Shown in pieces: positions 17,513-27,029 of a stretch of DNA of 39,995 bases (positions are counted from its first letter, which is position 1; every line of letters begins with the position of its first letter). Source of the stretch: Mycolicibacterium peregrinum (GTDB lineage Bacteria > Actinomycetota > Actinomycetes > Mycobacteriales > Mycobacteriaceae); NCBI RefSeq assembly GCF_001665625.1, contig NZ_LZSY01000120.1:1-39995 (forward strand), written 5' to 3'. The notes beneath the pieces are model-generated. The model was not told where the DNA came from. It saw nothing but the letters and a program-made list of their open reading frames with translations, and did no database searches. Both the position numbers and the translations under genes were made by a program.

Positions 17513-18932
17513 ACCGCCGCCCACGCCGTACTGCGGGTTCGAGTACGACGAAGAGTCCAATCGCCGAAAATTGGCCGAATCGGCTGCCCACGTGCTGGTC
17601 TCGGCGCCCACCGAGAGCGGAAAGACCCGCCGTATCCTTGCTCCCGCCGCCGTGATGTGGACAGGGCCCGCGGTTGTAGTGAGTCCGAAAGACGACCTGA
17701 TAAAGCTGGTCATGCAGCGACGCTACGGACCGAGCGCGTTGATCGACTTTCGCCCCGACTACGACGCCGACTATCCCGACATTGATCTGCTGTCATTCGA
17801 CCCCACGAAGCTCATCAGCACACCGGATCAGGCCGTGACGATCGCGAACACGATGATGCAGATGTCGGCTGTCGGCATGGGGTCGGGCGCAGACCAGGTC
17901 AGCGACGCCGGTATCTGGGAGTCGAACACTGAGACCCCGCTCGCAGCGATGCTGTACGCGGCCTCGCCGCGTGGAAACAAGGCCGGTATCGGGTGGGTTC
18001 TGCTGGCTGTCAACAACACTCGCTTGACAAAGCAGGGCGAGCAGAAGTCGAGCGATCCGGGCTGGGAGCACGCCGCTGACATCGTGGCCGACATTCCGCT
18101 GTTCAGAGATGCGCTGATGGCGACGTTGGTGATGGATCCCAAGCAGCGTGACAGCATCGCGTTGACGATGCGCAAGTCGGTGACTCCGTGGATGCGTCTG
18201 CAGCTGCGTGGGAATCTCCCTCCGGCGTTTGATGAGTCGATCCTGGAAGATCCGACGTCCACGCTGTATATCCTCACGCCAGCTGAAGGCTCGATCGCCG
18301 GTGCCGCGGTGACACTGATCGACCACCTCGTGCGCGTGTGCAGAGCCAAGACCGCACGTAACGAGATGCGGCACCGCCTGCTGGTCGTGATCGACGAAGC
18401 TGCAAATACCGCTCCGATGCCAGCACTTCGCCGCTACATCAGTGAGGGCCGAGGGCTCGGGGCGAATCTCGTGCTCGCCGTGCAGGCCAGCTCCCAGTTG
18501 GAAACCGTGTACGGCACCGCTTATATGAAGGAGCTGCGCGACACCTTCCCGTCGGCGTTGATCATGTTCGGTGCACCGGAGATGGAGATCTTGCAGCGTG
18601 CCGAGGAGTGGGAAGGGCAGACCACTCGGCGCCAGGAGACCTTTGATCAAGTTTCCGGTCACAAGACACTGTCCTCGCACCTGGGCAGCACTCTGGACTA
18701 CCGCCGATTGCTCCCCCCAAACGGCGACCATGCCCGGCTGGTGCGCAAGGGGACAGCCGGCGTGCTCACCGAGATCCCGGAATGGTCGAAGTTCCTCGTG
18801 CTCTATGACCGAGCGATCAAGAATGCCTTGGAGGAGCCGGCGTCGCGGTCGGGCGACAGTTTCTGGGCTCGACTTGCTGAACGTCATCAACGCGGACTGT
18901 CCGCGGCCGGCGCCAGGGCACGATCACGATGA
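17502..18932 (+). CDS. Type IV coupling protein (VirD4/TraG-like ATPase)
   Basis: This 476-residue ATPase has Walker A SAPTESGKT (residues 34-42) and Walker B LLVVIDEAAN (about 289-298), followed by LRRYISEGRGLGANLVLAVQ, a strongly conserved motif of the VirD4/TraG/TcpA class. These hexameric motors deliver the relaxase-bound DNA strand to the secretion channel. The usual N-terminal transmembrane segment is missing; the preceding gene encodes a four-helix membrane protein and may replace it. The gene overlaps its upstream neighbour by 10 bases and the next gene by ATGA, so it is mid-operon. Confidence 0.88.
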   Translation: MAYKPPPTPYCGFEYDEESNRRKLAESAAHVLVSAPTESGKTRRILAPAAVMWTGPAVVVSPKDDLIKLVMQRRYGPSALIDFRPDYDADYPDIDLLSFDPTKLISTPDQAVTIANTMMQMSAVGMGSGADQVSDAGIWESNTETPLAAMLYAASPRGNKAGIGWVLLAVNNTRLTKQGEQKSSDPGWEHAADIVADIPLFRDALMATLVMDPKQRDSIALTMRKSVTPWMRLQLRGNLPPAFDESILEDPTSTLYILTPAEGSIAGAAVTLIDHLVRVCRAKTARNEMRHRLLVVIDEAANTAPMPALRRYISEGRGLGANLVLAVQASSQLETVYGTAYMKELRDTFPSALIMFGAPEMEILQRAEEWEGQTTRRQETFDQVSGHKTLSSHLGSTLDYRRLLPPNGDHARLVRKGTAGVLTEIPEWSKFLVLYDRAIKNALEEPASRSGDSFWARLAERHQRGLSAAGARARSR

Positions 18933-19219
18933 ACGGCCAGGAAAGCACGCTGAATGCGCGTCAGGCAGCGTGTCTCGACGTCCTGCGATCCACCAAGGGG
19001 TTTCTGAGCACGACCGAGATCCGAGAGCAGGTCAACACGATGGCTGGCGTAGCACTGGTGGCCGAGCAGGTCTACCGCGCCCTGCTGACCCTGGAACGGC
19101 GTGGCCTGGCCGAGCGAGTTCGGGTTGAGGGGTCGGTCAAAGCGCATTGGGGTCGAGCCGGGTGGACCGTCGACCTCGCGCTCCAAGAGAGCAGCTGCAA
19201 GCCAAGGGAGACTGCATGA
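18929..19219 (+). CDS. Small winged-helix DNA-binding protein
   Basis: This 96-residue protein overlaps the coupling ATPase by ATGA. The pattern ARQAACLDVLRSTKGFLSTT, then VAEQVYRALLTLERRGLAER, then RVEGSVKAHW is that of a single winged helix-turn-helix domain: helix, recognition helix, then the wing hairpin with basic residues. It could regulate the transfer genes or bind DNA at the transfer origin. It has no other domain. No specific family is recognised. Confidence 0.65.
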   Translation: MNGQESTLNARQAACLDVLRSTKGFLSTTEIREQVNTMAGVALVAEQVYRALLTLERRGLAERVRVEGSVKAHWGRAGWTVDLALQESSCKPRETA

Positions 19220-19359
19220 TGGCGACAAAAAATGCCCGAAAAGCGCCGTGGCTCAGCGGTTTATTGATCGCGCTGTTCGGCGCGGTGTGGATGATCGGGC
19301 AGGTTGCTGCCGGAATCGTGGGACTGATCGCGAACCTTCTGTCCGCACCGGTCATCTGA
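19216..19359 (+). CDS. Small single-pass membrane protein
   Basis: This 47-residue protein starts at ATG 19216 in a 4-base overlap with the previous stop, with AAGGGA seven bases upstream. After a basic N-terminus (MMATKNARKAPW) nearly all of the rest is hydrophobic (LLIALFGAVWMIGQVAAGIV). Overlap with the winged-helix gene and GC-rich third positions support that it is translated. It may be a membrane subunit of the transfer apparatus; the function is unknown. Confidence 0.55.
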   Translation: MMATKNARKAPWLSGLLIALFGAVWMIGQVAAGIVGLIANLLSAPVI

Positions 19360-19393
19360 CAACCAATCCTCAACAAGAACAGGAGCGCTGGCC

Positions 19394-20593
19394 ATGTCAA
19401 TGCAATCCGTGTTTCAGGTTGCCGGCAGCCGGATTGACGATGTGCACACACCGGCGGCCCAGGAGACTCTTAGTCGAGCGAAAGCTGCGCAGTTGCGGCC
19501 GCTGTGTTTGTGCCAGTCACCAGGGGTGGAGATGTACATCGCGGCCGCCGGACATGATCTCATCGTCAAGCGAATGCCGGGAACGGCAGTCGCACACGAC
19601 CATCGGTGTCGATCCTGGCTTCCCCCGGGTGAGCTTTCGGGCTACGGTGCAGTGGCCGAGCAGTCAATCGTCGACAATCCGGCCGATGGCACAACGGCTT
19701 TGCGGTTGGGCTTTTCACTGTCGAAGTCCGTAAATCGGGCAGCTCCTGAACCTTCCGGTTCCCCGTCAGACACGGTGCAGACCCACGGGAACAAGTTGTC
19801 GCTCCTGGCTGTGCTGCACTATTTGTGGGACGAGGCCGAGCTGACGAGTTGGCATGCGCGTTTCGCCGGGCATCGCTCCTGGGCGGTTGTCTACCGACGT
19901 CTGCGGGCGGCCGTGGACGGAAAGCTGGTGCGTAAGGATCCACTGGCCGCGTCTTTGTTTGTGCCCGAACCATTCTCGGCCGATCACAAGACCGGCATCG
20001 AGCAGCGTCGGATTAAGGCGTGGGCTCCAGCTCGACCTCAGCCAGGAAAGGCAACGAAACTGTTGATCGGGGTGGGCGAGATCAAGGCGATCGAGCCGGC
20101 CGGCCATGGGTTCAAAATGCAGGTGCGGCACCAGCCTGGACACCCCTGGTTTCTCAATGAAGACCTGTATCGGACGCTCGCTAAACGGTTCGCCACCGAA
20201 CTGGAGCTCTGGCAGATGGCCGAAGCTGGCGATGTTCGGCTGTTGGCGATCTGCACCTTCTCGGTTTCCCGGGCGGGATATGCGAACGTCGATCAACTGT
20301 CGCTGATGACAACGGATCGCAATTGGCTGCCTTTCACGGGCGACGCTGATCGCACTCTGCTCAACACCGCGATCAGCGAGGACCGCTCGTTCCGCAAAAT
20401 GCTGTCGTACAACGGTAGCGCGGCCCCGATGGCGTCCTTGATCTTCACCGACACCGCTCCAGCGATAGCCGCGTTCATCGATCGTCCTGCCGGCGATGCG
20501 GATGGGGACGAGATCTCCTCGATCGCCGGACTGCCGGTGTGGAACTGGCGTACGGACGAGGATATGCCGGATTTGCCGTCGCCAATGCCCTGA
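19394..20593 (+). CDS. DUF1173-type conjugative-element protein
   Basis: This 399-residue protein has AGGAG ten bases before its ATG. The N-terminal segment RPLCLCQSPGVEMYIAAAG plus IVKRMPGTAVAHDHRCRSW looks like DUF1173, a family I associate with plasmids and integrative elements carrying type IV secretion. C38, C40, H68, H70 and C72 are spaced as a possible metal site. Residues about 130-165 resemble a winged helix (LAVLHYLWDEAELTSWHARF). It ends the plus-strand transfer operon and is convergent with hsdR. Its stop codon TGA is preceded by CCC, and a long acidic open frame continues in the +1 frame. The role is unknown. Confidence 0.65.
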   Translation: MSMQSVFQVAGSRIDDVHTPAAQETLSRAKAAQLRPLCLCQSPGVEMYIAAAGHDLIVKRMPGTAVAHDHRCRSWLPPGELSGYGAVAEQSIVDNPADGTTALRLGFSLSKSVNRAAPEPSGSPSDTVQTHGNKLSLLAVLHYLWDEAELTSWHARFAGHRSWAVVYRRLRAAVDGKLVRKDPLAASLFVPEPFSADHKTGIEQRRIKAWAPARPQPGKATKLLIGVGEIKAIEPAGHGFKMQVRHQPGHPWFLNEDLYRTLAKRFATELELWQMAEAGDVRLLAICTFSVSRAGYANVDQLSLMTTDRNWLPFTGDADRTLLNTAISEDRSFRKMLSYNGSAAPMASLIFTDTAPAIAAFIDRPAGDADGDEISSIAGLPVWNWRTDEDMPDLPSPMP

Positions 20594-20762
20594 CGACAAC
20601 ACCGACATCGGCACCGCCCCCGACAATATTGACTGGGAATCATTTGTCACGGCACTTCAAGCAAGTCGCTTCGACGACGACCTCGGTGACGCAAACGGTC
20701 CGGATATCGAGAGCGATCCGATGGCCGCTCGCGACGAATCCGAAACTGACGCCGACGAGTAA
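20588..20762 (+). other. Possible +1 frameshift extension of the DUF1173-type protein
   Basis: At CCC-TGA (20588-20593), skipping the T places the ribosome in a frame that stays open for 56 codons and encodes a strongly acidic tail starting DDNTDIGTAPDNIDWESF and ending in ETDADE. In that frame there is no good start codon after the DUF1173-type domain: the nearest ATG (20496) would add an Arg/Cys-rich stretch typical of a wrong frame. The tail composition looks coding. Either a programmed frameshift, an indel mutation or a sequencing error explains it. Confidence 0.45.
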
Positions 20763-20775
20763 TGCTGCCCCAGAG

Positions 20776-23700
20776 TTAGGTCTTTTCGTTGTCTCCAGAG
20801 ACGACTTGGTAGAACCATTTCGCGATGTCGGAAATCAGATGCGACCGGCCAGGTGCGCTGGTGAAGAAGTAGTCGCTCATCTTCTCGTGGGCACCTTGGT
20901 TGTCGGCGACCGCGCCGGTTACGGCGTCGTCGAAGTCGGGTGACTCGACGAACTGTTTGGGGGTGTTGACCTTTGCTTGCTGTACCAGCGCCTCGTCGCT
21001 GAGGAGCGTTCGCAGAAGGGCTTCGAGGAACGAGATCTTCTGCGCCTGGGTGAAGTCCTCGGATCCGAAGAGGTCGTTGAGTCGGTCGAGAACCTGTTGG
21101 AAGGCAACCATTTTCGGGTCGCGGGCCTCGCCTGAGCCAGCGGCCGTGACGCCGGTCAGTCCGACCTTGGCACCGAGACCGATGTCGGTCTTTCCTTTGT
21201 CGACCTGTTTGACGTGCTTGAGCACCACGTCGGATAGGTCGATAGGCGCGGTGTAGTTCTCCGACTGAATGACCCGGTCGAGTAGGCGCAGGTAGATCTG
21301 CTTCTTCTCCAGCTCTGCGTCGCCGTAGTCGATGATCTGGGACATGAAGTCGTAGAGACGGACGAATGAGCCGACGTCCTTGCGGAACATGTCCAGTTCG
21401 GCGAGGGCGGCCTTGTCGCCCTCGCCCCCGTTGTGGATCAGTGCCGCCGTGTATCGCTCGGCGAACCGTTTCTGCCCTGGTCCCACCGCTCCGGCAAGGG
21501 CGCTGTTGCCCTTGCCTTTCACAAACGCCTCGGCGCACTGGTCGATCTCGGTCTGGGTGTAGATCGCGGCGGTGTCGAGTTTCGCGGCCAGATCGTGTAC
21601 GAGGTTCGGGTCGGTCGCCGTCTCCAGGAAAGCATCGGTGAAGTACGGCTCGAAGGCATCCTTGATGGCCGCTGGTTCGTTGACGAAGTCGACGACTTGG
21701 GTCATCGCTGCGGTTTTCGAGACACCGGACGGAGTGCGGTAGGTGCGGTTGAGGCGCGACAGGGTCTGTACCGCAGTGACGCCGGACAGGATCCGGTCTA
21801 CGTACATTGCGCACAGCAGCGGCTGGTCGAACCCGGTCTGAAACTTGTTGGCGACAATCATCACCTTGTACTGATCGCCCCGGAACGCGGTGCGCAGGTC
21901 GTGCACGCCGGGGTTCATGGATGCCTCGGTGAAATCGTCGGGCCCGGATTCGGGATCCTGTACGGCCCCGGAGAACGCGACCAGGGTGCCGTAGCCATAG
22001 CTCTTCTTGGCGATGTAGTCGTCGATCGCGATCTTGTACCGGACCGCGGCCTTTCGGGAGTCGGTGACCACCATTGCCTTGGCGTGCCCGTCGAGCAGGT
22101 GCGCGACGTTTGCACGGAAGTGCTCGACGATGATCGCGGATTTCTGGCTGATGGTCTGCGGGTTCAGCTTGACCCACTTCATCACGGCCTTGGTCGCCTC
22201 GGACTGGTCCACTTCTGTGCCGCCGCCGGCGTTCTGCCCGATCTGGAATGCCAGCTTGAACGAGTGGTAGCCGGTCAACACGTCGAGGATGTATCCCTCC
22301 TCGATGGCCTGCTTCATCGTGTAGACGTGGAACGGCACTGGGTTCTCGCCCGGTGTCGGCGCGCGGCCGAATAGTTCTAGAGTCTTGCCTTTCGGGGTGG
22401 CGGTGAACGCGAAGTAGGAAATGTTCTGCGATGCGGCGCGGTCGGTGGCTTCGGCGGCGAGGATCGCTTCGACGTCGACACCTTTGCCTTCCTCGATCTC
22501 CTGCAGCTCCTCGGCGCTCAGGACGGCTTTCAGCTTGCCAGCGACCTGCCCGGACTGCGACGAGTGCGCCTCGTCGGCGATGACCGCGAATGTCTTGCCC
22601 TTGAGGCCCTTGTTCTTTCGGATCTCATCCATCGCAAATGGGAACGTCTGGATGGTGACGACGATGATCAGCTTGCCGTCGGTGAGCGCCTTCGCGAGCA
22701 AGCCCGACTTGGAGCCGCCGGACTTGGCGGCCGCATCCCGGTCGATCGCGACGACGATGCTCTGGTCGTTGTCGATCTGCTTGATCGCGTCCTGTAATTG
22801 CGCGTCGAGGACGTTGCGGTCGGTGACCACGATGACCGAGTCGAAGACCTTCTTGTTGTCGACCTGCAGCCGGGCCATTCGGTGTGCGGTCCAGGCTATC
22901 GAGTCGGTCTTCCCCGATCCGGCCGAGTGCTGGATCAGGTACCGCTTTCCGATTCCTTCGGTGGTGACTGCGGCGGTGAGCTCGGTGACTGCCTCCCACT
23001 GGTGGAATCGCGGGAACCGCATCGTCGACGACTTCGTGGTTTTGCCGCTGATCGGGTCCGTCGACATCTCGTGCTTGATGTACATCAGCCGGCCCAGGAT
23101 GTTCAGCCACGCGTCGCGTTGCAGCACCCGCTCCCACAAATAGGAGGTTCGTGACCCTTTTGGGTTCAGCGGGTTTCCGGCGCCACCGGTCTCCGTCCCG
23201 CGGTTCAACGGTAGGAAATGCGTCTTTTCCCCTGCCAGCTTGGTGGTCATCCACACCTCGTCGTTGGACACTGCGAAGTGCACCAACGCCCGCGCACCGG
23301 AAACGAACAGCGGCTGCGCCTTTCCTGTAACCGGGTCTTTCGGCAGCCGGGAGGCGCGGTATTGGGTGATCGCATCCGCAACGGTCTGGGTGAAGTCGGT
23401 CTTCAGCTCGGCAGTGGCGACTGGAAGACCGTTGACGAAGAACACCAGGTCCACAGACCGGTTATCGGCTGTGGAGAAGTGCACCTGCCGCATCACCCGC
23501 AGCCGCACCGCAGCGTACTCGGCGTTCCGCTTCTCGTTGAGTGTCGACTCCGGCCGGAACACGCACATCTGGAACTTCGCTGCCAAGTGCGAGAAGCCTT
23601 TGCGGAGCAAGTTGAGGGTACCGCCCCCGTTCTCCAGCGGGGTGTCGAGCACTTTCACTATGCGGTCCAGCAACTGATCTTGTTGCTTGGCAATGTCTTT

Positions 23701-23886
23701 CGAGCCGGGCTTGACCACCTTCTCCAGCTGGTCGGGCTGCGTGTCCTCAAGCCAGGCGAGGACGTCCTCACGGAACAGCGCCCGCTCCTTGTCGTAGCCT
23801 GCACGGTCCGGCGAGTACTCCCAGCCATGCTCGGCGAGGTGCTCGGCGATCTCCTTCTCGAACTCGATCTCGTTGTGTTGCGCCAT
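20776..23886 (-). CDS. hsdR: Type I restriction enzyme, R (restriction/translocase) subunit
   Basis: This 1036-residue protein follows the HsdR layout. An N-terminal PD-(D/E)XK nuclease has VDLVFFVNGLPVATAELKTD (about residues 143-162). A superfamily 2 motor has Walker A HSAGSGKTDSIAWTAHRM (about 321-338), the DEAD-type box ADEAHSSQSG (about 438-447) and motif VI TVQTLSRLNR. A helical C-terminal domain contacts the HsdM/HsdS core. HsdR translocates unmethylated DNA and cuts it at a distance. It begins three bases after the hsdS stop and is the last gene of the hsdM-hsdS-hsdR operon. All key motifs are intact. Confidence 0.95.
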   Translation of the reverse strand: MAQHNEIEFEKEIAEHLAEHGWEYSPDRAGYDKERALFREDVLAWLEDTQPDQLEKVVKPGSKDIAKQQDQLLDRIVKVLDTPLENGGGTLNLLRKGFSHLAAKFQMCVFRPESTLNEKRNAEYAAVRLRVMRQVHFSTADNRSVDLVFFVNGLPVATAELKTDFTQTVADAITQYRASRLPKDPVTGKAQPLFVSGARALVHFAVSNDEVWMTTKLAGEKTHFLPLNRGTETGGAGNPLNPKGSRTSYLWERVLQRDAWLNILGRLMYIKHEMSTDPISGKTTKSSTMRFPRFHQWEAVTELTAAVTTEGIGKRYLIQHSAGSGKTDSIAWTAHRMARLQVDNKKVFDSVIVVTDRNVLDAQLQDAIKQIDNDQSIVVAIDRDAAAKSGGSKSGLLAKALTDGKLIIVVTIQTFPFAMDEIRKNKGLKGKTFAVIADEAHSSQSGQVAGKLKAVLSAEELQEIEEGKGVDVEAILAAEATDRAASQNISYFAFTATPKGKTLELFGRAPTPGENPVPFHVYTMKQAIEEGYILDVLTGYHSFKLAFQIGQNAGGGTEVDQSEATKAVMKWVKLNPQTISQKSAIIVEHFRANVAHLLDGHAKAMVVTDSRKAAVRYKIAIDDYIAKKSYGYGTLVAFSGAVQDPESGPDDFTEASMNPGVHDLRTAFRGDQYKVMIVANKFQTGFDQPLLCAMYVDRILSGVTAVQTLSRLNRTYRTPSGVSKTAAMTQVVDFVNEPAAIKDAFEPYFTDAFLETATDPNLVHDLAAKLDTAAIYTQTEIDQCAEAFVKGKGNSALAGAVGPGQKRFAERYTAALIHNGGEGDKAALAELDMFRKDVGSFVRLYDFMSQIIDYGDAELEKKQIYLRLLDRVIQSENYTAPIDLSDVVLKHVKQVDKGKTDIGLGAKVGLTGVTAAGSGEARDPKMVAFQQVLDRLNDLFGSEDFTQAQKISFLEALLRTLLSDEALVQQAKVNTPKQFVESPDFDDAVTGAVADNQGAHEKMSDYFFTSAPGRSHLISDIAKWFYQVVSGDNEKT

Positions 23887-23889
23887 GTT

Positions 23890-25140
23890 TCATGCCACCT
23901 CCTTGCGCACGTCGATCTGCCCGGTCACCGCGGCGGTGATCAGCGCAGAACGACGCTCACGTGCGAGCTCGATGAACTGCTCCGTCTCGGCGATCAGGGT
24001 GTCAATCTTCGATGTCTGCTCGGAGAGATGGGTAGCGATTCGCCGTTGCTCAACGAGTGGAGGATGAGCCACACGGAACCGCTTCAGTTCCTCGCAGGTC
24101 AACGCTCCCTTGGTTGACCCGTTCTCGTCACTGATCGCGCGCAGTTCGGCGTAGGCGGCGGTGAGAGACCACAGCAAGTACTCGGAGTCCCAGAAATCGG
24201 CGTCCGGGGTCACATACGCCACGTGTTGATTGATTGTGGCTTCGATGTCCAGGACGGTCGCCATCCCGCGGGTCTTGCCCTGGCCTGTCAGTGCAACGAG
24301 CAGAGACCCAGGAGGAACGAACGGAAGATGGCACTGCGTGACAGCGGCGTCGGTGACGAATTGGGTGGCGGCACCGACGCGGTCCTGATTGACCACCGAG
24401 CTGTTCAGCCAAGGGATATGCCCATTCTCCCAGAACGCCTCGTTCTCGCGGCGGGGAGTGGAGCCGTTGCCGATTCTCGTTCGTCGGCCGAGTTTGTCAG
24501 CCGCGACAGATCCAGAGCGAGGGTCAGGAACACACGTGCGAGCAACGGAGGTACGCCGTTCCTGCAGCATGTCGATGAGCCGCTTCTGCTCCTCGATGAG
24601 CGTGTCGATCCGGGCCGTCTCCCGATCCAAGAATTCGGCGACGCCACGCTGCTCCTCGACGGGCGGAAGTAAGACTGGCAACTGTCGGTATGAGTCATTG
24701 TCGATCTCGACTTGGCCAATCCGAACTCCACGCGAGATCAGAGCGTAGGCGTGGGTGTAGGGGACCGAGCGAAACAGCCAGTTCAGATAGTCGGGGTTCT
24801 GAGCGTGCCTGGGGGCGAAGCAGATGTAGTGTCCGGACACGATCCCCCGCAGCGGCGAAATCCCCACGGAGCCCTGCCATGCCTTCATCCGGTTCGTGAC
24901 CAACCACCCGGGATGCACCAGCTGGTAGATGCTCCGGTTCTCGGCGGTCTGGTTCAGGTTGTCGCGGGAGGACTTGGCCACAACGCCGTAGTCGCGGAAC
25001 ACCGACAACATCTGTTCGTCGGGGTGGTCGACGTCCTTTATGCGCTCGAACATGGACCACAGCGGGCGCACAGTCCAGCCCGCCGGAACGGTCGGCAACC
25101 ACGTCGTGGGCTGGACGGTCTGCACTGTCGTCGTGCTCAC
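23890..25140 (-). CDS. hsdS: Type I restriction-modification, S (specificity) subunit
   Basis: This 416-residue protein starts at a GTG that overlaps the hsdM stop (GTGA); a longer in-frame extension runs into hsdM and is not credible. There are two target-recognition domains. Each ends in a conserved helical spacer: PPVEEQRGVAEFLDRETARI (about 172-191), and the matching PPLVEQRRIATHLSEQTSKI near residue 365. The two repeats hold the recognition domains apart and bind HsdM. The recognised bipartite DNA site cannot be predicted by eye. Both halves are full length. Confidence 0.93.
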   Translation of the reverse strand: MSTTTVQTVQPTTWLPTVPAGWTVRPLWSMFERIKDVDHPDEQMLSVFRDYGVVAKSSRDNLNQTAENRSIYQLVHPGWLVTNRMKAWQGSVGISPLRGIVSGHYICFAPRHAQNPDYLNWLFRSVPYTHAYALISRGVRIGQVEIDNDSYRQLPVLLPPVEEQRGVAEFLDRETARIDTLIEEQKRLIDMLQERRTSVARTCVPDPRSGSVAADKLGRRTRIGNGSTPRRENEAFWENGHIPWLNSSVVNQDRVGAATQFVTDAAVTQCHLPFVPPGSLLVALTGQGKTRGMATVLDIEATINQHVAYVTPDADFWDSEYLLWSLTAAYAELRAISDENGSTKGALTCEELKRFRVAHPPLVEQRRIATHLSEQTSKIDTLIAETEQFIELARERRSALITAAVTGQIDVRKEVA

Positions 25141-26873
25141 CCCTCCACCTCCCGCAGCAGCTCCATGATCTTGGCGACCTGCTTCTCCAAGTCGGCGTCG
25201 ATCTCGGCGAGCGGCCGGGGAGGTACGTACTTGGAGAAGTGCCGGGTGAACGGGATCTCGTATCCCACTTTGGTCTTCGCGGTGTCGATCCACGCGTCGG
25301 ACACGTGCGGGAGCACTTCGGCGTCGAAGTACGCCTTGATCGTCTCCGCTCGGCCGGCGTCACCGTCGGTGTTCCCGCCGTAGGTGAAGGGGATGTTCTC
25401 GGTGTCGCGCAGCTTCGTGTCCGGCTTCGGGTTGCCTTTCCGGTCCGTCGACACCTTCCCCGTCTCGGTCAGGAGCGGCCGCTCGACGGTGACGGTCCAG
25501 TACGCGAAGTCGTTGGCGGTGAACACCTTGGAGTAGTCCGGGTCGGCCTCGTCGAAGGCGTCGTACAGTGCCAGGATCTGGTCCCGGGACTTCGCGTCGA
25601 CCTCCCTCCCCTTCGCGCCGAGGTTCTTACGCATCTTGGTCCAGAACGAGGTGGCGTCGATCAGCTGCACCTTGCCGGCACGCTCTGGGCGCTTCGTGTT
25701 GTCCAGGATCCAGATGTAGGTGGCGATGCCGGTGTTGAAGAACATGCTCGTCGGTAACGCCACGATCGCCTCGACGAGGTCGGATTCGAGGAGCCACTGT
25801 CTGATCTGGGACTGGCCGGACTCGGCGGCGCCGTGGAAGAGGGGCGAGCCATTGAGGACGATGCCGGCGCGCCCGCCGCCGTCGTGCGCGGGCCGCATCT
25901 TGCTGGCCAGGTGGGACAGGAACAGCATTTGACCGTCACCGATCGCCGGAAGGCCGTGGGAGAACCGGGAGTTCGGCGTGAACGCCTCTTTCTTCACCGA
26001 CTCCTGGGAGGCCTTCCAGTCCACCCCATAAGGTGGGTTAGACATGCAGAAGTCGAAGGTCCGGTCGAAGAACAGGTCGTCGGCGAGGGTGTCGCCGAGC
26101 TTGATGTTGCCGGCGTCTTGCCCCTTAGCGATCATGTCGGACTTGCAGATCGCGTAGGACTGGTCGTTGATCTCCTGCCCATACAGACGCAGCCGTGCGT
26201 CGGGGTTGCGTTCGAGTAGTCGCTCCTCCGCGACGGAGAGCATGCCGCCGGTGCCGGCGGTGGGGTCGTAAATCGTCCGCACCGTGCCGGGTTCGAGCAG
26301 AGCTTCGTTGTCCTCAGCGAAGAGGAGATCCACCATCAGCCGGATCGCGTCACGCGGGGTGTAGTGCTCGCCTGCCTCCTCGTTGGATGCCTCGGCGAAC
26401 TTGTAAATCAGGTACTCGAAGAGGTCGCCCATCTCGGCGTTGGGCACCACGTCAGGGTGCAGATCGACCTCGGCGAATTGCGACGCCACCAGGTACAGGC
26501 GGTTCTTCTCGTCCAGCGTGGCGAGTTCGTTCTCGAACTTGAACCGCTCGAACACGTCGATGTTCGCGGAGAATCCGGTGATGTAGTCCATCAGGTTCGC
26601 GCGCAGGCCCTCCGGATCCTTCAGCAGCGTCTTGAAGTCGAAGGCGCTGGTGTTGTAGAAGGCGAGGCCGGTCTTGCGCTTGACCTGCACGTCCAGGGCG
26701 CCGCCGGCGTACTTCTCGGCGAGCGTGCGGACCTCGTCGCGGGTGGGTTCGAGAATGCAGTCCAGGCGACGCAGGATCGTGAACGGCAGGATCACGCCGC
26801 CGTACTGGTGGGGCTTGTATACGCCCCGGAGCTGGTCGGCGATCCCCCATACAAAGTTGCCTAGCTTGCTCAA
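25137..26873 (-). CDS. hsdM: Type I restriction-modification, M (adenine methyltransferase) subunit
   Basis: This 578-residue protein starts at TTG (26873) with GAGGG about ten bases upstream, giving the typical HsdM beginning LSKLGNFVWGIADQLRGVYK. An ATG further upstream would add 40 residues unlike the family. It has the N-terminal helical domain, the SAM-binding motif DPTAGTGGML (about 203-212) and the catalytic NPPYGVDW (about 277-284), marking an N6-adenine methyltransferase. HsdM with HsdS modifies the host target site and with HsdR forms the restriction complex. It is divergent from the Imm61-like gene across a 156-bp promoter region. Confidence 0.95.
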   Translation of the reverse strand: MSKLGNFVWGIADQLRGVYKPHQYGGVILPFTILRRLDCILEPTRDEVRTLAEKYAGGALDVQVKRKTGLAFYNTSAFDFKTLLKDPEGLRANLMDYITGFSANIDVFERFKFENELATLDEKNRLYLVASQFAEVDLHPDVVPNAEMGDLFEYLIYKFAEASNEEAGEHYTPRDAIRLMVDLLFAEDNEALLEPGTVRTIYDPTAGTGGMLSVAEERLLERNPDARLRLYGQEINDQSYAICKSDMIAKGQDAGNIKLGDTLADDLFFDRTFDFCMSNPPYGVDWKASQESVKKEAFTPNSRFSHGLPAIGDGQMLFLSHLASKMRPAHDGGGRAGIVLNGSPLFHGAAESGQSQIRQWLLESDLVEAIVALPTSMFFNTGIATYIWILDNTKRPERAGKVQLIDATSFWTKMRKNLGAKGREVDAKSRDQILALYDAFDEADPDYSKVFTANDFAYWTVTVERPLLTETGKVSTDRKGNPKPDTKLRDTENIPFTYGGNTDGDAGRAETIKAYFDAEVLPHVSDAWIDTAKTKVGYEIPFTRHFSKYVPPRPLAEIDADLEKQVAKIMELLREVEG

Positions 26874-27029
26874 ACCGCTACCCTCGCATTTCCCGCATTC
26901 GCACGTGTGCCGTGTGCTCCGCACTCTATCCAGGGCTGGCGCGGTCGACGGCAGCGTTCGGCCTCCTGACGCGGTCGAATCGACCCCGGCCACAATCCGG
27001 CCGCGTCTGGCGACTGTTGTTCGGCGTTA

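Noticed and set aside
26874..26993. ATG start of hsdM at 26993
   Set aside because: The extra 40 residues are unlike HsdM; the TTG at 26873 has a GAGGG site and gives the family N-terminus.
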